From assembly GCA_963692955.1 (NCBI GenBank), contig OY843587.1, positions 2,108,001 to 2,172,000 on the forward strand: a stretch of DNA of 64,000 bases, written 5' to 3'. A model generated the notes under the pieces. The model was not told the origin of the DNA and searched no databases. It was given only the letters and a program-made list of their open reading frames with translations. The position numbers and the translations under genes were made by a program. This DNA is from UBA5158 sp963692955. GTDB lineage: Bacteria; Pseudomonadota; Gammaproteobacteria; DSM-16500. Positions 26,108-34,367 of the stretch are shown here, piece after piece. Positions within the stretch are counted from its first letter, which is position 1; each line of letters begins with the position of its first letter.

Positions 26108-26796
26108 ATTCTGAACTAGGCAAGCGTGTAACCGTTTCAATGATTACGATGAATGAAGAAAAATCCGTCGCGCTGGTAATCAAAAATATTCAATCAGTCA
26201 TCCCGGACGCGGAAATTCTCATCGTCGACTCCAGTAAAGACAGCACGCCGGTGATCGCGGCAAGTCTCGGCGCTAAAGTCATCCGCCAATTTCCACCGCG
26301 CGGTTATGGCCCAGCGATGGAGCGGGCGTTACGTGAAAGCAGCCGTGATGTCGTCGTCACCATGGATTGTGATAACACTTACCCCGCGGAACAAATCCCT
26401 AGATTGGCGGCGTTAATCCTTGAAGATGGCTATGACGTAGTGGATGCGTCACGCCTGAAAAGAAAACCAGCGGCAATGCCATGGTTAAATTATCTGGCAA
26501 ATGTTTTTTTTGCGGGAATCGCGAGCCTATTATTTTTCAAGAAACTCACGGATTTACACAGCGGCATGCGCGCTTACCGTAAAAGTATGATCGACGCCCT
26601 GCATTTCGAAGCGCAAGGCGCGGCGCTGCCGGTGGAATTACTTTTGAAGCCGCTAGTGCTGGGCTACAAAATAAAGATCGTGTTTATCGATTACCGAGAA
26701 CGCATTGGGCAAAGCACTCTGCAACCGTTAAATAGCGCCTGGTGGACGCTAAAAAGAATCATAAAAATCAGGAGGACCAGCCAACGTGCTAGGTAG
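26095..26796 (+). CDS. Family 2 glycosyltransferase (polyprenyl-phosphate type)
   Basis: A 233-residue GT-A fold enzyme. Visible marks are SMITMNEEKSVALVIKNI, the nucleotide-sugar region EILIVDSSKDST, TMDCDNTYPAEQIP with the DxD-equivalent Asp pair, and LTDLHSGMRAYRKSM, which is common in dolichol/undecaprenyl-phosphate glycosyltransferases. Only one short hydrophobic stretch is present (residues 130-150), so it lacks the two C-terminal membrane helices of GtrB. It probably charges a polyprenyl phosphate that GtrA flips and the next gene uses. It overlaps both neighbours. Confidence 0.87.
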   Translation: MSDLNSELGKRVTVSMITMNEEKSVALVIKNIQSVIPDAEILIVDSSKDSTPVIAASLGAKVIRQFPPRGYGPAMERALRESSRDVVVTMDCDNTYPAEQIPRLAALILEDGYDVVDASRLKRKPAAMPWLNYLANVFFAGIASLLFFKKLTDLHSGMRAYRKSMIDALHFEAQGAALPVELLLKPLVLGYKIKIVFIDYRERIGQSTLQPLNSAWWTLKRIIKIRRTSQRAR

Positions 26797-29014
26797 TATG
26801 TCTATTAAATTACTTAAAGAGCAGACTTATTGGCTGTTTGTGGTAATTATTTTTTTAGGCGCCTGGTTGCTGCAAGCCACTCTGCTCACCAACGTCGACG
26901 TGAGTTGGTTGCTGGAAGCGTCGCGCAGAATGTTAAATGGCGGCACTTACACTAACGATTTATTTGAAAATAATCCCCCCTGGATTTTATATTTTTACTC
27001 TCCGCCCGTATTATTTACTAAATTATTTTCGGTTAGCATCATTTATTCAATACGCATTTATATTTTTTTCTTGGCCGCCATTGCGCTTAGTATAATCTAT
27101 CCTCTCTTGCAAAAAATTTTTCTTCAGCAAGATTTGAGTATTGCCAGGTTACTGCTTATCACACTGACTCTCCTATTTGTCATATTGCCTCAATATGATT
27201 TTGGACAACGGGAACACTTACTCTTAATGCTGTCATTACCGTATTTTTTAATGGTGTCGTTACGTTTGCAGAGTGAAACATTTAATCCATATTTTGCGTT
27301 TAGTGTGGGAATGTTAGCGGCTACCGTTTTTATCATGAAACCGTATTTTCTGGCCGCCCCGGGTTTCGTCGAAATATATTATTTAACTAAAAAAAAATCT
27401 CTCTGGGCATGGCTGCGGCCTGAAATCAGCGCTTTACTCGTATTGTTAGCGATTTATGCGGCGATATTAACTTTACGTCATCCGGATTATTTGCGACTCG
27501 TGATGCCCTTTGCGTTGCACTGGTGTTATCTAGGGACGAAAGAGCCTTGGCCGCTGGTGCTCTTTAACCATCAAACCACCTATTGTTTGCTGATGAGTTT
27601 GTTCTGCTTGGCAAGCTTTGAAATAAATCGCTATAAGTCATTCACTATAGTTTTGTTGCTAGCCTTGGCTGGATTTTTCGTTTCATACGTCATACAACAA
27701 GAAGACTGGCCTTATCATTTATTACCCGCTTACTATTTGGCGATATTTTTAGGCGTTTTCGTTTTTTCCACTTATGTCGTCCTACCAAATAAAAAAAATT
27801 ATCTTTCCATACTTATGCTATTTTTCATTTACGTATTAATCATGTATTTGCAGTCCTACAATTACGTGCTGGCTTATCAGTTTACGCTGCATCCTAGTAG
27901 CTTATTATTATATTTAACAGCAATTTTTATGGTCGTGCTTAGCTTGACGCCTGAAAAATTACTAAAGGTATCTTCAATACGCTCCATAGTCACCTCAATC
28001 AGCCTCGGCTATGTTTGCTATTATTGTCTAAGGTCGCACATGGTCTGGAGTCATTTGAATTTCCCCGCTACATGCTGCGTCACTCTACTGAGCTTTAGTT
28101 TATTAATGCCAGGCTCGTTAAGTCATAAACTCAGCTATCTGATGATGACTACGTTGGGCACGGTTATTTTTATCTTACCATTTTATGAAGTTATTATTAC
28201 GCACGCGAATTATCATAAAACTAAAAGCTATTATGAAAAACTGATTAGCTACATCGACCAGAACGCAGAACAACAAGCCGTTTATTTTTTTACGACCAAC
28301 ATAGCCCATGTATTTCCAAATATTATCTACGCGCACAACACGACATCGGCGTCACGTTTTTCATTTTTCTGGGTATTACCGGGTTTGATAAAACAGTCAT
28401 ACCTACCCATGGATGCGCAACGACAAGCACAACAAAGCGCGGATAGAAAATTTCTTATCGATATGACGAGTGAAGATTTAAACTTTAAAAAACCAAAATT
28501 CTTATTCGTCGACACATTAGCTAAAAAAAATAGTTTATATTTTTTTACCGAGAAAGATTCACCCTACGCTTTACGAAGTTATTTTAAATTTGATTATCTC
28601 AATTATTTTGGCGCGAATGACAATTTCACTAAAGCTTGGAAAAATTATCGCTATGCGACCTCGCTAGCGGCCAATTATGACAAAAACATTAATCCACTCG
28701 CTTATAAAATAGAGTTAGCTTATAAAAGTAAACCGCAAGACAGTTCGATTGAATCAGGAAAATTGTATTTATATGCTGGCGACAATGGAAATTTGGAAGT
28801 GGCGCTGAAGTACAACGAGGACGAAGTCGTTAGATTACCCCTACTGGCACATGGGCCAGATTTGCATGATCAGCAATTCCTGGCACTTAAACAAATAGTT
28901 TTATCCCCCGGCGCACAATTAGACGTTAAGAATAAAGACGCTTTACTCACTTGGATTTCCAAACAAAAATTCAGCCACCCCTTCTATAGATTTGATGTTT
29001 ACGAACGCATCTAG
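26786..29014 (+). CDS. Large multi-spanning membrane protein, GT-C glycosyltransferase-like
   Basis: A 742-residue protein with about 12-13 hydrophobic helices in residues 10-480 and a soluble C-terminal domain of about 260 residues. The first periplasmic loop has TNVDVSWLLEASRRMLNGG followed by NDLFENNPPW, which is the DxxW-and-acidic pattern of PMT/ArnT-like GT-C enzymes. These take sugars from polyprenyl-phosphate donors on the periplasmic side. The start is GTG 26786 with AGGAGG 10 bases away; ATG 26798 is an alternative. It overlaps the GT2 gene by 11 bases. Acceptor (O-antigen, protein or lipid) is unknown. Confidence 0.78.
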   Translation: MLGSMSIKLLKEQTYWLFVVIIFLGAWLLQATLLTNVDVSWLLEASRRMLNGGTYTNDLFENNPPWILYFYSPPVLFTKLFSVSIIYSIRIYIFFLAAIALSIIYPLLQKIFLQQDLSIARLLLITLTLLFVILPQYDFGQREHLLLMLSLPYFLMVSLRLQSETFNPYFAFSVGMLAATVFIMKPYFLAAPGFVEIYYLTKKKSLWAWLRPEISALLVLLAIYAAILTLRHPDYLRLVMPFALHWCYLGTKEPWPLVLFNHQTTYCLLMSLFCLASFEINRYKSFTIVLLLALAGFFVSYVIQQEDWPYHLLPAYYLAIFLGVFVFSTYVVLPNKKNYLSILMLFFIYVLIMYLQSYNYVLAYQFTLHPSSLLLYLTAIFMVVLSLTPEKLLKVSSIRSIVTSISLGYVCYYCLRSHMVWSHLNFPATCCVTLLSFSLLMPGSLSHKLSYLMMTTLGTVIFILPFYEVIITHANYHKTKSYYEKLISYIDQNAEQQAVYFFTTNIAHVFPNIIYAHNTTSASRFSFFWVLPGLIKQSYLPMDAQRQAQQSADRKFLIDMTSEDLNFKKPKFLFVDTLAKKNSLYFFTEKDSPYALRSYFKFDYLNYFGANDNFTKAWKNYRYATSLAANYDKNINPLAYKIELAYKSKPQDSSIESGKLYLYAGDNGNLEVALKYNEDEVVRLPLLAHGPDLHDQQFLALKQIVLSPGAQLDVKNKDALLTWISKQKFSHPFYRFDVYERI

Positions 29015-29065
29015 CCCGAATTCCTGTGACCAACGCAACTACTGTAAGAAAACCTATTCCAGTTC

Positions 29066-29094
29066 TTGAAACCGCGCCACCATTCAAGTAAACT
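29066..29094 (+). promoter_or_regulatory. Probable promoter of tRNA-Pro
   Basis: TTGAAA (29066-29071), a 17-base spacer and TAAACT (29089-29094), ending 18 bases before the tRNA. The position is right for a single-tRNA transcript. Confidence 0.5.
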
Positions 29095-29112
29095 TCGACC
29101 GCTATTCGCCAA

Positions 29113-29186
29113 CGGGGTGTAGCTCAGCCTGGTAGAGCACTGCCTTCGGGAGGCAGGGGCCGCATGTTCGAATCATGTCACCCCGA
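29113..29186 (+). tRNA. tRNA-Pro, anticodon CGG
   Basis: A 74-base cloverleaf with every stem intact: acceptor CGGGGTG/CACCCCG, D stem GCTC/GAGC, anticodon stem CTGCC/GGCAG with loop TTCGGGA (anticodon CGG), and T arm GCATG-TTCGAAT-CATGT (one G-U pair). It closely resembles E. coli proK. The 3' CCA is not encoded: the discriminator A is followed by TTTAA. It marks the left edge of an AT-rich accessory stretch. Confidence 0.95.
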
Positions 29187-29197
29187 TTTAAAAATTC

Positions 29198-29235
29198 CAT
29201 GTAGGTTGGGTTGAGCAACACGAAACCAAACATCC
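29198..29235. repeat. REP-like degenerate inverted repeat after the tRNA
   Basis: ATGTAGGTTGGGTT and AAACCAAACAT face each other around a 10-base loop. The motif resembles GTAGGTTGGGTT...AACCCAACA elements scattered in many bacterial genomes. Here the right arm is decayed. It could also act as a weak terminator. Only one copy was noticed in the window. Confidence 0.35.
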
Positions 29236-29311
29236 TAATATTCCCAACACAGACTTGCAGCAATAAAATTTGCTGGCTTTCGTTTCACTCGACAGATAGT
29301 TTGCCATGTAA

Positions 29312-31027
29312 TCATCCGAAAGAAATTATATGTGGAACTTCCCAAAGATCTTTCAAAGCTTCGTCTGAGGTGAAAGTTGCCTTTTCCCTTTGTCTAGGCA
29401 AAGTAAACAGCTTAGCAGAATGGCCAGCGGTTTGCGGTATATCTGATTGGGTTACAGGAAAAAAATTCTCTTTGCATTCTTGTGCTTTTTGTTGTGAAGC
29501 TGGATCTGATAGAGTCATATTCATTTTATGATTAGACGAACTAAACGCAGGCGCTTCTTGCTGCGTTAAAACTAAAGGAATTTTCGGTTTAGAATTTGAT
29601 TTTAAATAACGCGTAACCTTAGCCTTGAATTCTTTTGCGGTAGCAAACAATGAAGTTAATACAAAAACACATCCTAAGGAAGCAGTGAAAAAGGCTCCAC
29701 TTACTCCTAAAATACTAACGGCGCTTATACACAGAGGAACACCGAGCATTGCACCGAATCCTGTCGCTACAAAAACCAAGCCAGTTATAAATAACATTGC
29801 AGCAACTGTTTTTTTAACAAAATTTTGCCGCGCGGGAGTCCAGTACTGGGATGAAGCATCATTTTTTTTATGACGGGCTACGTGTTCTAAATTATTTATC
29901 GCTTGTGGGTTATATCTATTCTCAAACGTCTTTTTAAAATTATCTAGCGATTTGGCTTCGATCAATGCTAAAAAGTTATGAAAGTTTCGTTCGCCATCTA
30001 CAACTCCAAACTTATCTATAAACAAATCCAAAATTGCATACTTAACATTTTCCCAATAACAACGATTCTTTTCTCTCTTGTCGATATCAAATAATATATT
30101 CTTGTCATAGTCATAAGAAGTATTTAAAGTTTTAGGTATTTTTCTCAACCAAGATAATACATCTTCAAGTGGACTGCTTGTATGTTTTATCAATGTCTCA
30201 ATGATAAGCGGGAGTTCTTCTGCTGGAACATTAATTCTTTTAACAAATACCGATCGATGCAAGAAAAACACGTTTAAAATATTACTTATCGATTTAGGTA
30301 CTTCATTAGCATCATATAAACTAAGTTGGTAACTACCATTATTATTTTTTTTGATACCGGCAATAAATGCATGTTTTTCATACCCCCCCCTAAAAAGTAC
30401 TCGAGGATTATTACTATAATTTGCCCGCTTAATGATATCAGCAACCAATTCTTCCGGCTTAACAACGCCGGCTGTTTGGTCACGAGTAGTGTTATTGAGA
30501 TTAAATATGCTTTTACCAATTCCAACATAGCGACTGTCATCTTCACCAAATTTACAGATGGCTGAACTCATAATTTGTGTTGATTCAAGTACGTATCCGG
30601 CTCCAGCTGAAATGGTGTGGTTTTCGTCTAAAGCAAAGTTATTTTTACTAAGAAAATTCGTCCCGAAGATACAGATAATTTGTCGTTGCACAAACCACTC
30701 TTTTAAATTGGGCATAGTAGTATATTTTAATAAAACTTTAACACTCTCAGCACTACCATGTATAAACGCATGTTGTGTCGTGGTAAAACCATCCTCATTA
30801 TAAAGATCAATAGACATACCCAAGCTTTGTAATTTAATACATAACCAGTCAACGATGTCGGGCATATTATAGAGGGAAAAAACATCTAATATTGTCAGAC
30901 CACGATCATTACGCGACTTAAGAATGGCGGTGTTTTCTTCAATGAATCGCGCAGCTAGGCTAAAATCCTCATCAACGAGTGCTTTGAAAAGCGCGTCCCA
31001 TGCAGAAGCAGTTTGTTGGGTAGGCAT
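29312..31027 (-). CDS. Ankyrin-repeat protein with a C-terminal membrane hairpin
   Basis: A 571-residue protein. Residues 5-115 hold two to three ankyrin units, for example NDRGLTILDVFSLYNMPDIV and NEDGFTTTQHAFIHGSAESV. The middle (120-390) is unrecognised; it includes GGYEKHAFIAGI and SLYDANE, a His/Asp spacing reminiscent of papain-like proteases. Two strongly hydrophobic helices lie at about 410-470, then a polar tail of about 100 residues. There is no signal peptide. A good promoter lies upstream. The gene is AT-rich and contains a G8 tract. Ankyrin proteins in Legionella and Coxiella are frequent Dot/Icm substrates, so a membrane-targeted effector is plausible but unproven. Confidence 0.75.
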   Translation of the reverse strand: MPTQQTASAWDALFKALVDEDFSLAARFIEENTAILKSRNDRGLTILDVFSLYNMPDIVDWLCIKLQSLGMSIDLYNEDGFTTTQHAFIHGSAESVKVLLKYTTMPNLKEWFVQRQIICIFGTNFLSKNNFALDENHTISAGAGYVLESTQIMSSAICKFGEDDSRYVGIGKSIFNLNNTTRDQTAGVVKPEELVADIIKRANYSNNPRVLFRGGYEKHAFIAGIKKNNNGSYQLSLYDANEVPKSISNILNVFFLHRSVFVKRINVPAEELPLIIETLIKHTSSPLEDVLSWLRKIPKTLNTSYDYDKNILFDIDKREKNRCYWENVKYAILDLFIDKFGVVDGERNFHNFLALIEAKSLDNFKKTFENRYNPQAINNLEHVARHKKNDASSQYWTPARQNFVKKTVAAMLFITGLVFVATGFGAMLGVPLCISAVSILGVSGAFFTASLGCVFVLTSLFATAKEFKAKVTRYLKSNSKPKIPLVLTQQEAPAFSSSNHKMNMTLSDPASQQKAQECKENFFPVTQSDIPQTAGHSAKLFTLPRQREKATFTSDEALKDLWEVPHIISFG

Positions 31028-31065
31028 TTTTTATCTCATACATATATTAAGCGATATTTGCGCAA

Positions 31066-31094
31066 ATTATAACTATCGATGATACTGATTACAA
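31066..31094 (-). promoter_or_regulatory. Probable promoter of the ankyrin gene
   Basis: Minus-strand TTGTAA (31094-31089), a 17-base spacer and perfect TATAAT (31071-31066). It predicts a 30-base leader. A CTTAAT half-site, as in PmrA boxes, lies downstream of the predicted start and is not in the proper direct-repeat arrangement. Confidence 0.5.
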
Positions 31095-31437
31095 GAAAAA
31101 GTATTATATGTAGACAGCTTGGCAGACGATAGCCAACCGCTTTACCGAAAGCTTCACGGTCTTAAATAAAACTGAGACTTGACCGAGTATATTTAAATTT
31201 TCTTTTGCAAAATATTCCCAAATGCAATTTCGCAAAAAATTTAAAAAAAGTTTTTCTTCAATACCGCGTGTTACTGCAAATAATATCTCAATAGGAATTA
31301 ATATATACAAATATTAAACAATTAACCTTTACTCCAATTTATAAATGAGAATCTAAAAAGATGAATAAAAACAATTAATTAATTTACATAAGAGCAAATA
31401 ATATACTAATTATGTTATACTATCTAATATCCTAACG
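31095..31437. other. AT-rich intergenic stretch without a convincing gene
   Basis: About 340 bases between the ankyrin promoter and the next small gene. Short frames exist on both strands (up to 68 codons) but have no ribosome site, homology or composition support. The end near 31400 is very AT-rich and TATACTAT-like strings there could be a promoter for the small gene at 31450. Confidence 0.5.
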
Positions 31438-31449
31438 GTGACTTTACAA

Positions 31450-31773
31450 ATGGCTCCTGTGCCAGAATCTAAAGCTGATTCGAGTGCATTTGATCTATTA
31501 GGTTTAAAAAACTTAGCAGAAGTTGTTGCAAAAAATATCCATGCAGAAACAAACAGCGCTACCTTTCACCAATCTTCTTTTCATCACAAACTCGAAATTC
31601 GCGAAAGTGAATCGGCATTAATAGATATAGAAAGCATTTTAGAAAGACCCGAATCTGAGATTAGTTTCCGTCTGAAGGAGTATTTGCGTAATCGATGGGA
31701 TAAGATTAAAGGCACATATATAAGTTATACCTCTGTACCTGAATATTTTACACAGAAACAGGAAATAATTTAA
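31450..31773 (+). CDS. Small orphan protein, possibly a gene remnant
   Basis: A 107-residue polar protein starting MAPVPESKADSSAFDLLGL, with GGTGA about 8 bases upstream of ATG 31450; a GTG 12 bases earlier is the other option. It has no recognised domain, signal or membrane helix. The following 230 bases keep an open but different frame (71 codons from 31791) with no ribosome site, which could mean that both are fragments of one decayed gene. Base composition is AT-rich like the ankyrin gene. Whether it is expressed is uncertain. Confidence 0.35.
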   Translation: MAPVPESKADSSAFDLLGLKNLAEVVAKNIHAETNSATFHQSSFHHKLEIRESESALIDIESILERPESEISFRLKEYLRNRWDKIKGTYISYTSVPEYFTQKQEII

Positions 31774-32054
31774 ATCTATCAAACAATTGTATGACTCTTT
31801 CAAACAATTTGGCTTTTGAATTTTATCCAACAAGTATTGATGTCGTAGTTGGCGATGGTATCACCACATTTAAAAAAGTTAATATTCAGAGCGTGGGCCT
31901 TGTCCAATTAACCGGAACTTTAAATAGCTTAATGAAAACCAAAGAAAAAATTGCTGGATCAAACTTAAAACCACCTCTCAATTCAGTATTATTTTGTGCA
32001 TCTTGACAAGAGGGCCTATTGTAAACGTAACTCTCAATGTGTGCAAATGACTTA

Positions 32055-32569
32055 TTAATTTTCCCACGCGGTAGCTTTAAGATAAATCTCATTGCAAAAT
32101 TTACTCTTAGCGCTCGCATAATCATTGGTATCCGTAAATATTTTTGCTAATTCGAGTTTTAATTTTTCATATCTTTTTGCGTCATCGGATGCGCACACAG
32201 GTAATTTCTAAAAAGTATAAGCCGCTTCCAAAAATGGCTATTGATCTCGACTAAATGAATGTGATGAGTGCGGATTCTGTCAGAATTATATTTCTGAAAA
32301 AACCGTCGATATGGCATGCTTACCTCATAATTTTTTAAATAGACGTAACCATTTTTTTCTATAATTGAAATTATATCATCATTGACATCACTAAGCTTAC
32401 AAACACCAATCATGATATCGATAATCGGTTTCGCAAAGATAAAAGGTATTGCTGTGCTACCAATATGCTCTATCTCCAAGCCATCTATGTGAATCGCTTT
32501 TTGTAAAGCCGCCTTTTCATGGTCAAAATCAATTGGCCATTTTGAATTATAAGGAGATAAATAAATCAT
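32055..32569 (-). pseudogene. GrpB-family (UPF0157) nucleotidyltransferase-fold gene, frameshifted
   Basis: The first 130 codons encode the family start IYLSPYNSKWPIDFDHEK, the signature IEHIGSTAIPFIFAKPIIDI and HHIHLVEINSHFWKRLILFR. After LCAHP the frame runs into a premature stop at 32159. In the neighbouring frame the expected C-terminus continues at once (DDAKRYEKLKLELAKIF, then NDYASAKSKFCNEIY) to a stop at 32055. The junction reads CAT CCG ATG where CAT CCN GAT would be needed, so a single base is missing. The family is uncharacterised; some members are fused to dephospho-CoA kinase. A sequencing error is the alternative explanation. The phosphotransferase gene lies 6 bases upstream. 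Confidence 0.8.
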
Positions 32570-32575
32570 AGCGCA

Positions 32576-33490
32576 TTAAACCAGTGTTTCATTAATAAAT
32601 AACAAACCCTGCAAGCCTTCTTTAAAAAGTTTCTCGTCTTTAATATCATGCCCATAAACACTAATTGTTGCTGAGCTACAAATTGCGCGGAATTTTGCGA
32701 GTTCCCAAATGTCATCATCAATCACGCCATAGTGTGACTTAAATTCCGCGTGTGATTCTGGCGGTAGAAAGCTATGCGCCAAAGCGAGATCGGACGCTGC
32801 ATCGCCGCTGTGAGCATCTCCCCAATCTATGACACCGCTAAAGTATTTTTGCGAATCGATTAAAATATGTCTTGCGTATAAATCGCCGTGGACTAAACAA
32901 TTTACCGCAATCGGTCTTTGCAATTTGAAGTGACGCGAAAATTTTCTCAATGCTTTAGTGTCTAAGAACTTAAGCTCGTCAATTTTATCAAGGTATTCTT
33001 CAATTTTCGGCAATCTTATCTGAGGGTCTAAGCGTCCCATCAAATCCAACGGCATTTGCAAATCTGTGGTGTTGACACTATGTAATTCAGCCATGAATTT
33101 CGCCAGTTTGCCAACATAGGCTAGGCGTTCATTTCGAGTTAATGAGCATTGGTCTGCCGTTTCGCCACTTAATAATTTATAACCCGCAAATGGCCATGGA
33201 TAGTCGTTTGTTGGGGTACCGATATAAATTAGTTCAGGAATAGGAATAGAAATATGTTGTTTGAGAGCGGGCAGCAAATTAATTTCATTTAGTAATAACG
33301 TGACGGCAATTTCCCTGCGCGGAAAGCGAAAGACGATATTATCTTGCGTGAGGAAACAAACATTATCCCAACCTACTCCGAGCAAGGTTAATGTTAAGTT
33401 TTCACGATCAAACTGGCGAAACTGACTTGATATTAATTGCTTGGCAAGCTGAGAATCTAAACTGAAAGATTCCCAAGGTTTAGCTGTCAT
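32576..33490 (-). CDS. Aminoglycoside-phosphotransferase-fold small-molecule kinase
   Basis: A 304-residue APH/choline-kinase-fold protein. An N-terminal lobe with NVCFLTQDNIVFRFPRR (the Lys-equivalent ATP anchor region) precedes the catalytic loop LVHGDLYARHILID and the metal motif GVIDWGDAHSGDAASDLA. The HGDLYARH form differs from the HGDxxxxN of classic enzymes but recurs in uncharacterised members. The natural substrate is unknown; antibiotic resistance should not be assumed. Its start overlaps the PhzF-like stop by 4 bases, so the two are co-translated, with the frameshifted grpB gene following. Confidence 0.85.
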   Translation of the reverse strand: MTAKPWESFSLDSQLAKQLISSQFRQFDRENLTLTLLGVGWDNVCFLTQDNIVFRFPRREIAVTLLLNEINLLPALKQHISIPIPELIYIGTPTNDYPWPFAGYKLLSGETADQCSLTRNERLAYVGKLAKFMAELHSVNTTDLQMPLDLMGRLDPQIRLPKIEEYLDKIDELKFLDTKALRKFSRHFKLQRPIAVNCLVHGDLYARHILIDSQKYFSGVIDWGDAHSGDAASDLALAHSFLPPESHAEFKSHYGVIDDDIWELAKFRAICSSATISVYGHDIKDEKLFKEGLQGLLFINETLV

Positions 33491-34293
33491 GATTTGCCAC
33501 CCGCATTATTTTCAAGACTAATTTCACCTTGCATATACCCGACAGCCTTGCCGCTTATCAACACCCGGTCGCCGTCGAGTTTGCAAAACATTTCCCCGCC
33601 GCGTGGCGATACTTGCTTTGCATGCAGTTCTATTTTTCCTAACCGTTTCGCCCAGTACGGCGCTAACATGCAATGCGACGCACCCGTCGCGGGATCTTCA
33701 GAAAAACTTTTTTGCGGATAAAAAGTTCGCGATACAAAATCGACTTCAGAAGCGGGCGCGGTCACAGTGACACCGCGGTGAATTAATTTTTTTAAAATTT
33801 TCATGTCAGGCGTGAGGCGCTTCACATCTTCTTCGCGTTCATAGACAACTAAATAACGCTCATTACCATGTTGATATATCTCTGTGGATGGCAAACCTAA
33901 ACCTCGTTCCAAAATTTCAGATGCGCAAGGTTCTAGATTCTTAACGGGGAAATTTAACGTGATTAATTCTTGCGAACACGATACGGAAAATAATTCCCTA
34001 CGGGATTGTAGATTGACTGTCTGCCTATTGGTTTCCAAATAATTAAAAATAACATAAGCGCCCGCCAGCGTGCCATGACCACAAATATCTAATTCATATT
34101 CTGGCGTAATCCAACGGATTTGATAATTCTCCTGATCGCGCAGCAGGAACGCGGTGACGGGTAAGTTATTTTCTTTAGCGATAGCAGTTAACGTTGGGTC
34201 GGACAACCACTCTGATAAAACACAAACTGCCGCGGGATTGCCGGAGAAAAGTTTATCTGTGAAAGCGTTCAGATAATAAATTGGTAATTTCAT
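33487..34293 (-). CDS. PhzF-family isomerase-like protein
   Basis: A 268-residue protein of the diaminopimelate-epimerase fold. Family marks are YLNAFTDKLFSGNPAAVCVL at the start, EYELDICGHGTLAGAYVIF and SEDPATGASHCMLAPYWA. The catalytic Glu of PhzF, normally in NLSETAF, is Val here (NLPVTAF, codon GTC near 34154), so isomerase activity of the PhzF type is doubtful. It is the first gene of a PhzF-phosphotransferase pair. Phenazine synthesis is not implied: no other phz gene is present and this family is widespread. Confidence 0.88.
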   Translation of the reverse strand: MKLPIYYLNAFTDKLFSGNPAAVCVLSEWLSDPTLTAIAKENNLPVTAFLLRDQENYQIRWITPEYELDICGHGTLAGAYVIFNYLETNRQTVNLQSRRELFSVSCSQELITLNFPVKNLEPCASEILERGLGLPSTEIYQHGNERYLVVYEREEDVKRLTPDMKILKKLIHRGVTVTAPASEVDFVSRTFYPQKSFSEDPATGASHCMLAPYWAKRLGKIELHAKQVSPRGGEMFCKLDGDRVLISGKAVGYMQGEISLENNAGGKS

Positions 34294-34367
34294 TTATTCT
34301 ATCCTTAAAACGAGCTTAACCCAGGCTTTGCAGAACGCTATCTCTTCATGGCACGTTCGAATACCAC

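Noticed and set aside
31046..31064. PmrA-box-like CTTAAT before the ankyrin gene
   Set aside because: Only one half-site fits, the spacing to the second is 10 rather than 11, and it lies downstream of the predicted transcription start.
31104..31310. 68-codon minus-strand frame upstream of the ankyrin gene
   Set aside because: It has no ribosome site or recognised similarity and sits in AT-rich DNA where frames of this size occur by chance.
31791..32006. 71-codon frame after the small orphan gene
   Set aside because: It has no ribosome site; it is mentioned as a possible remnant with the gene at 31450 but not strong enough to list as a gene.
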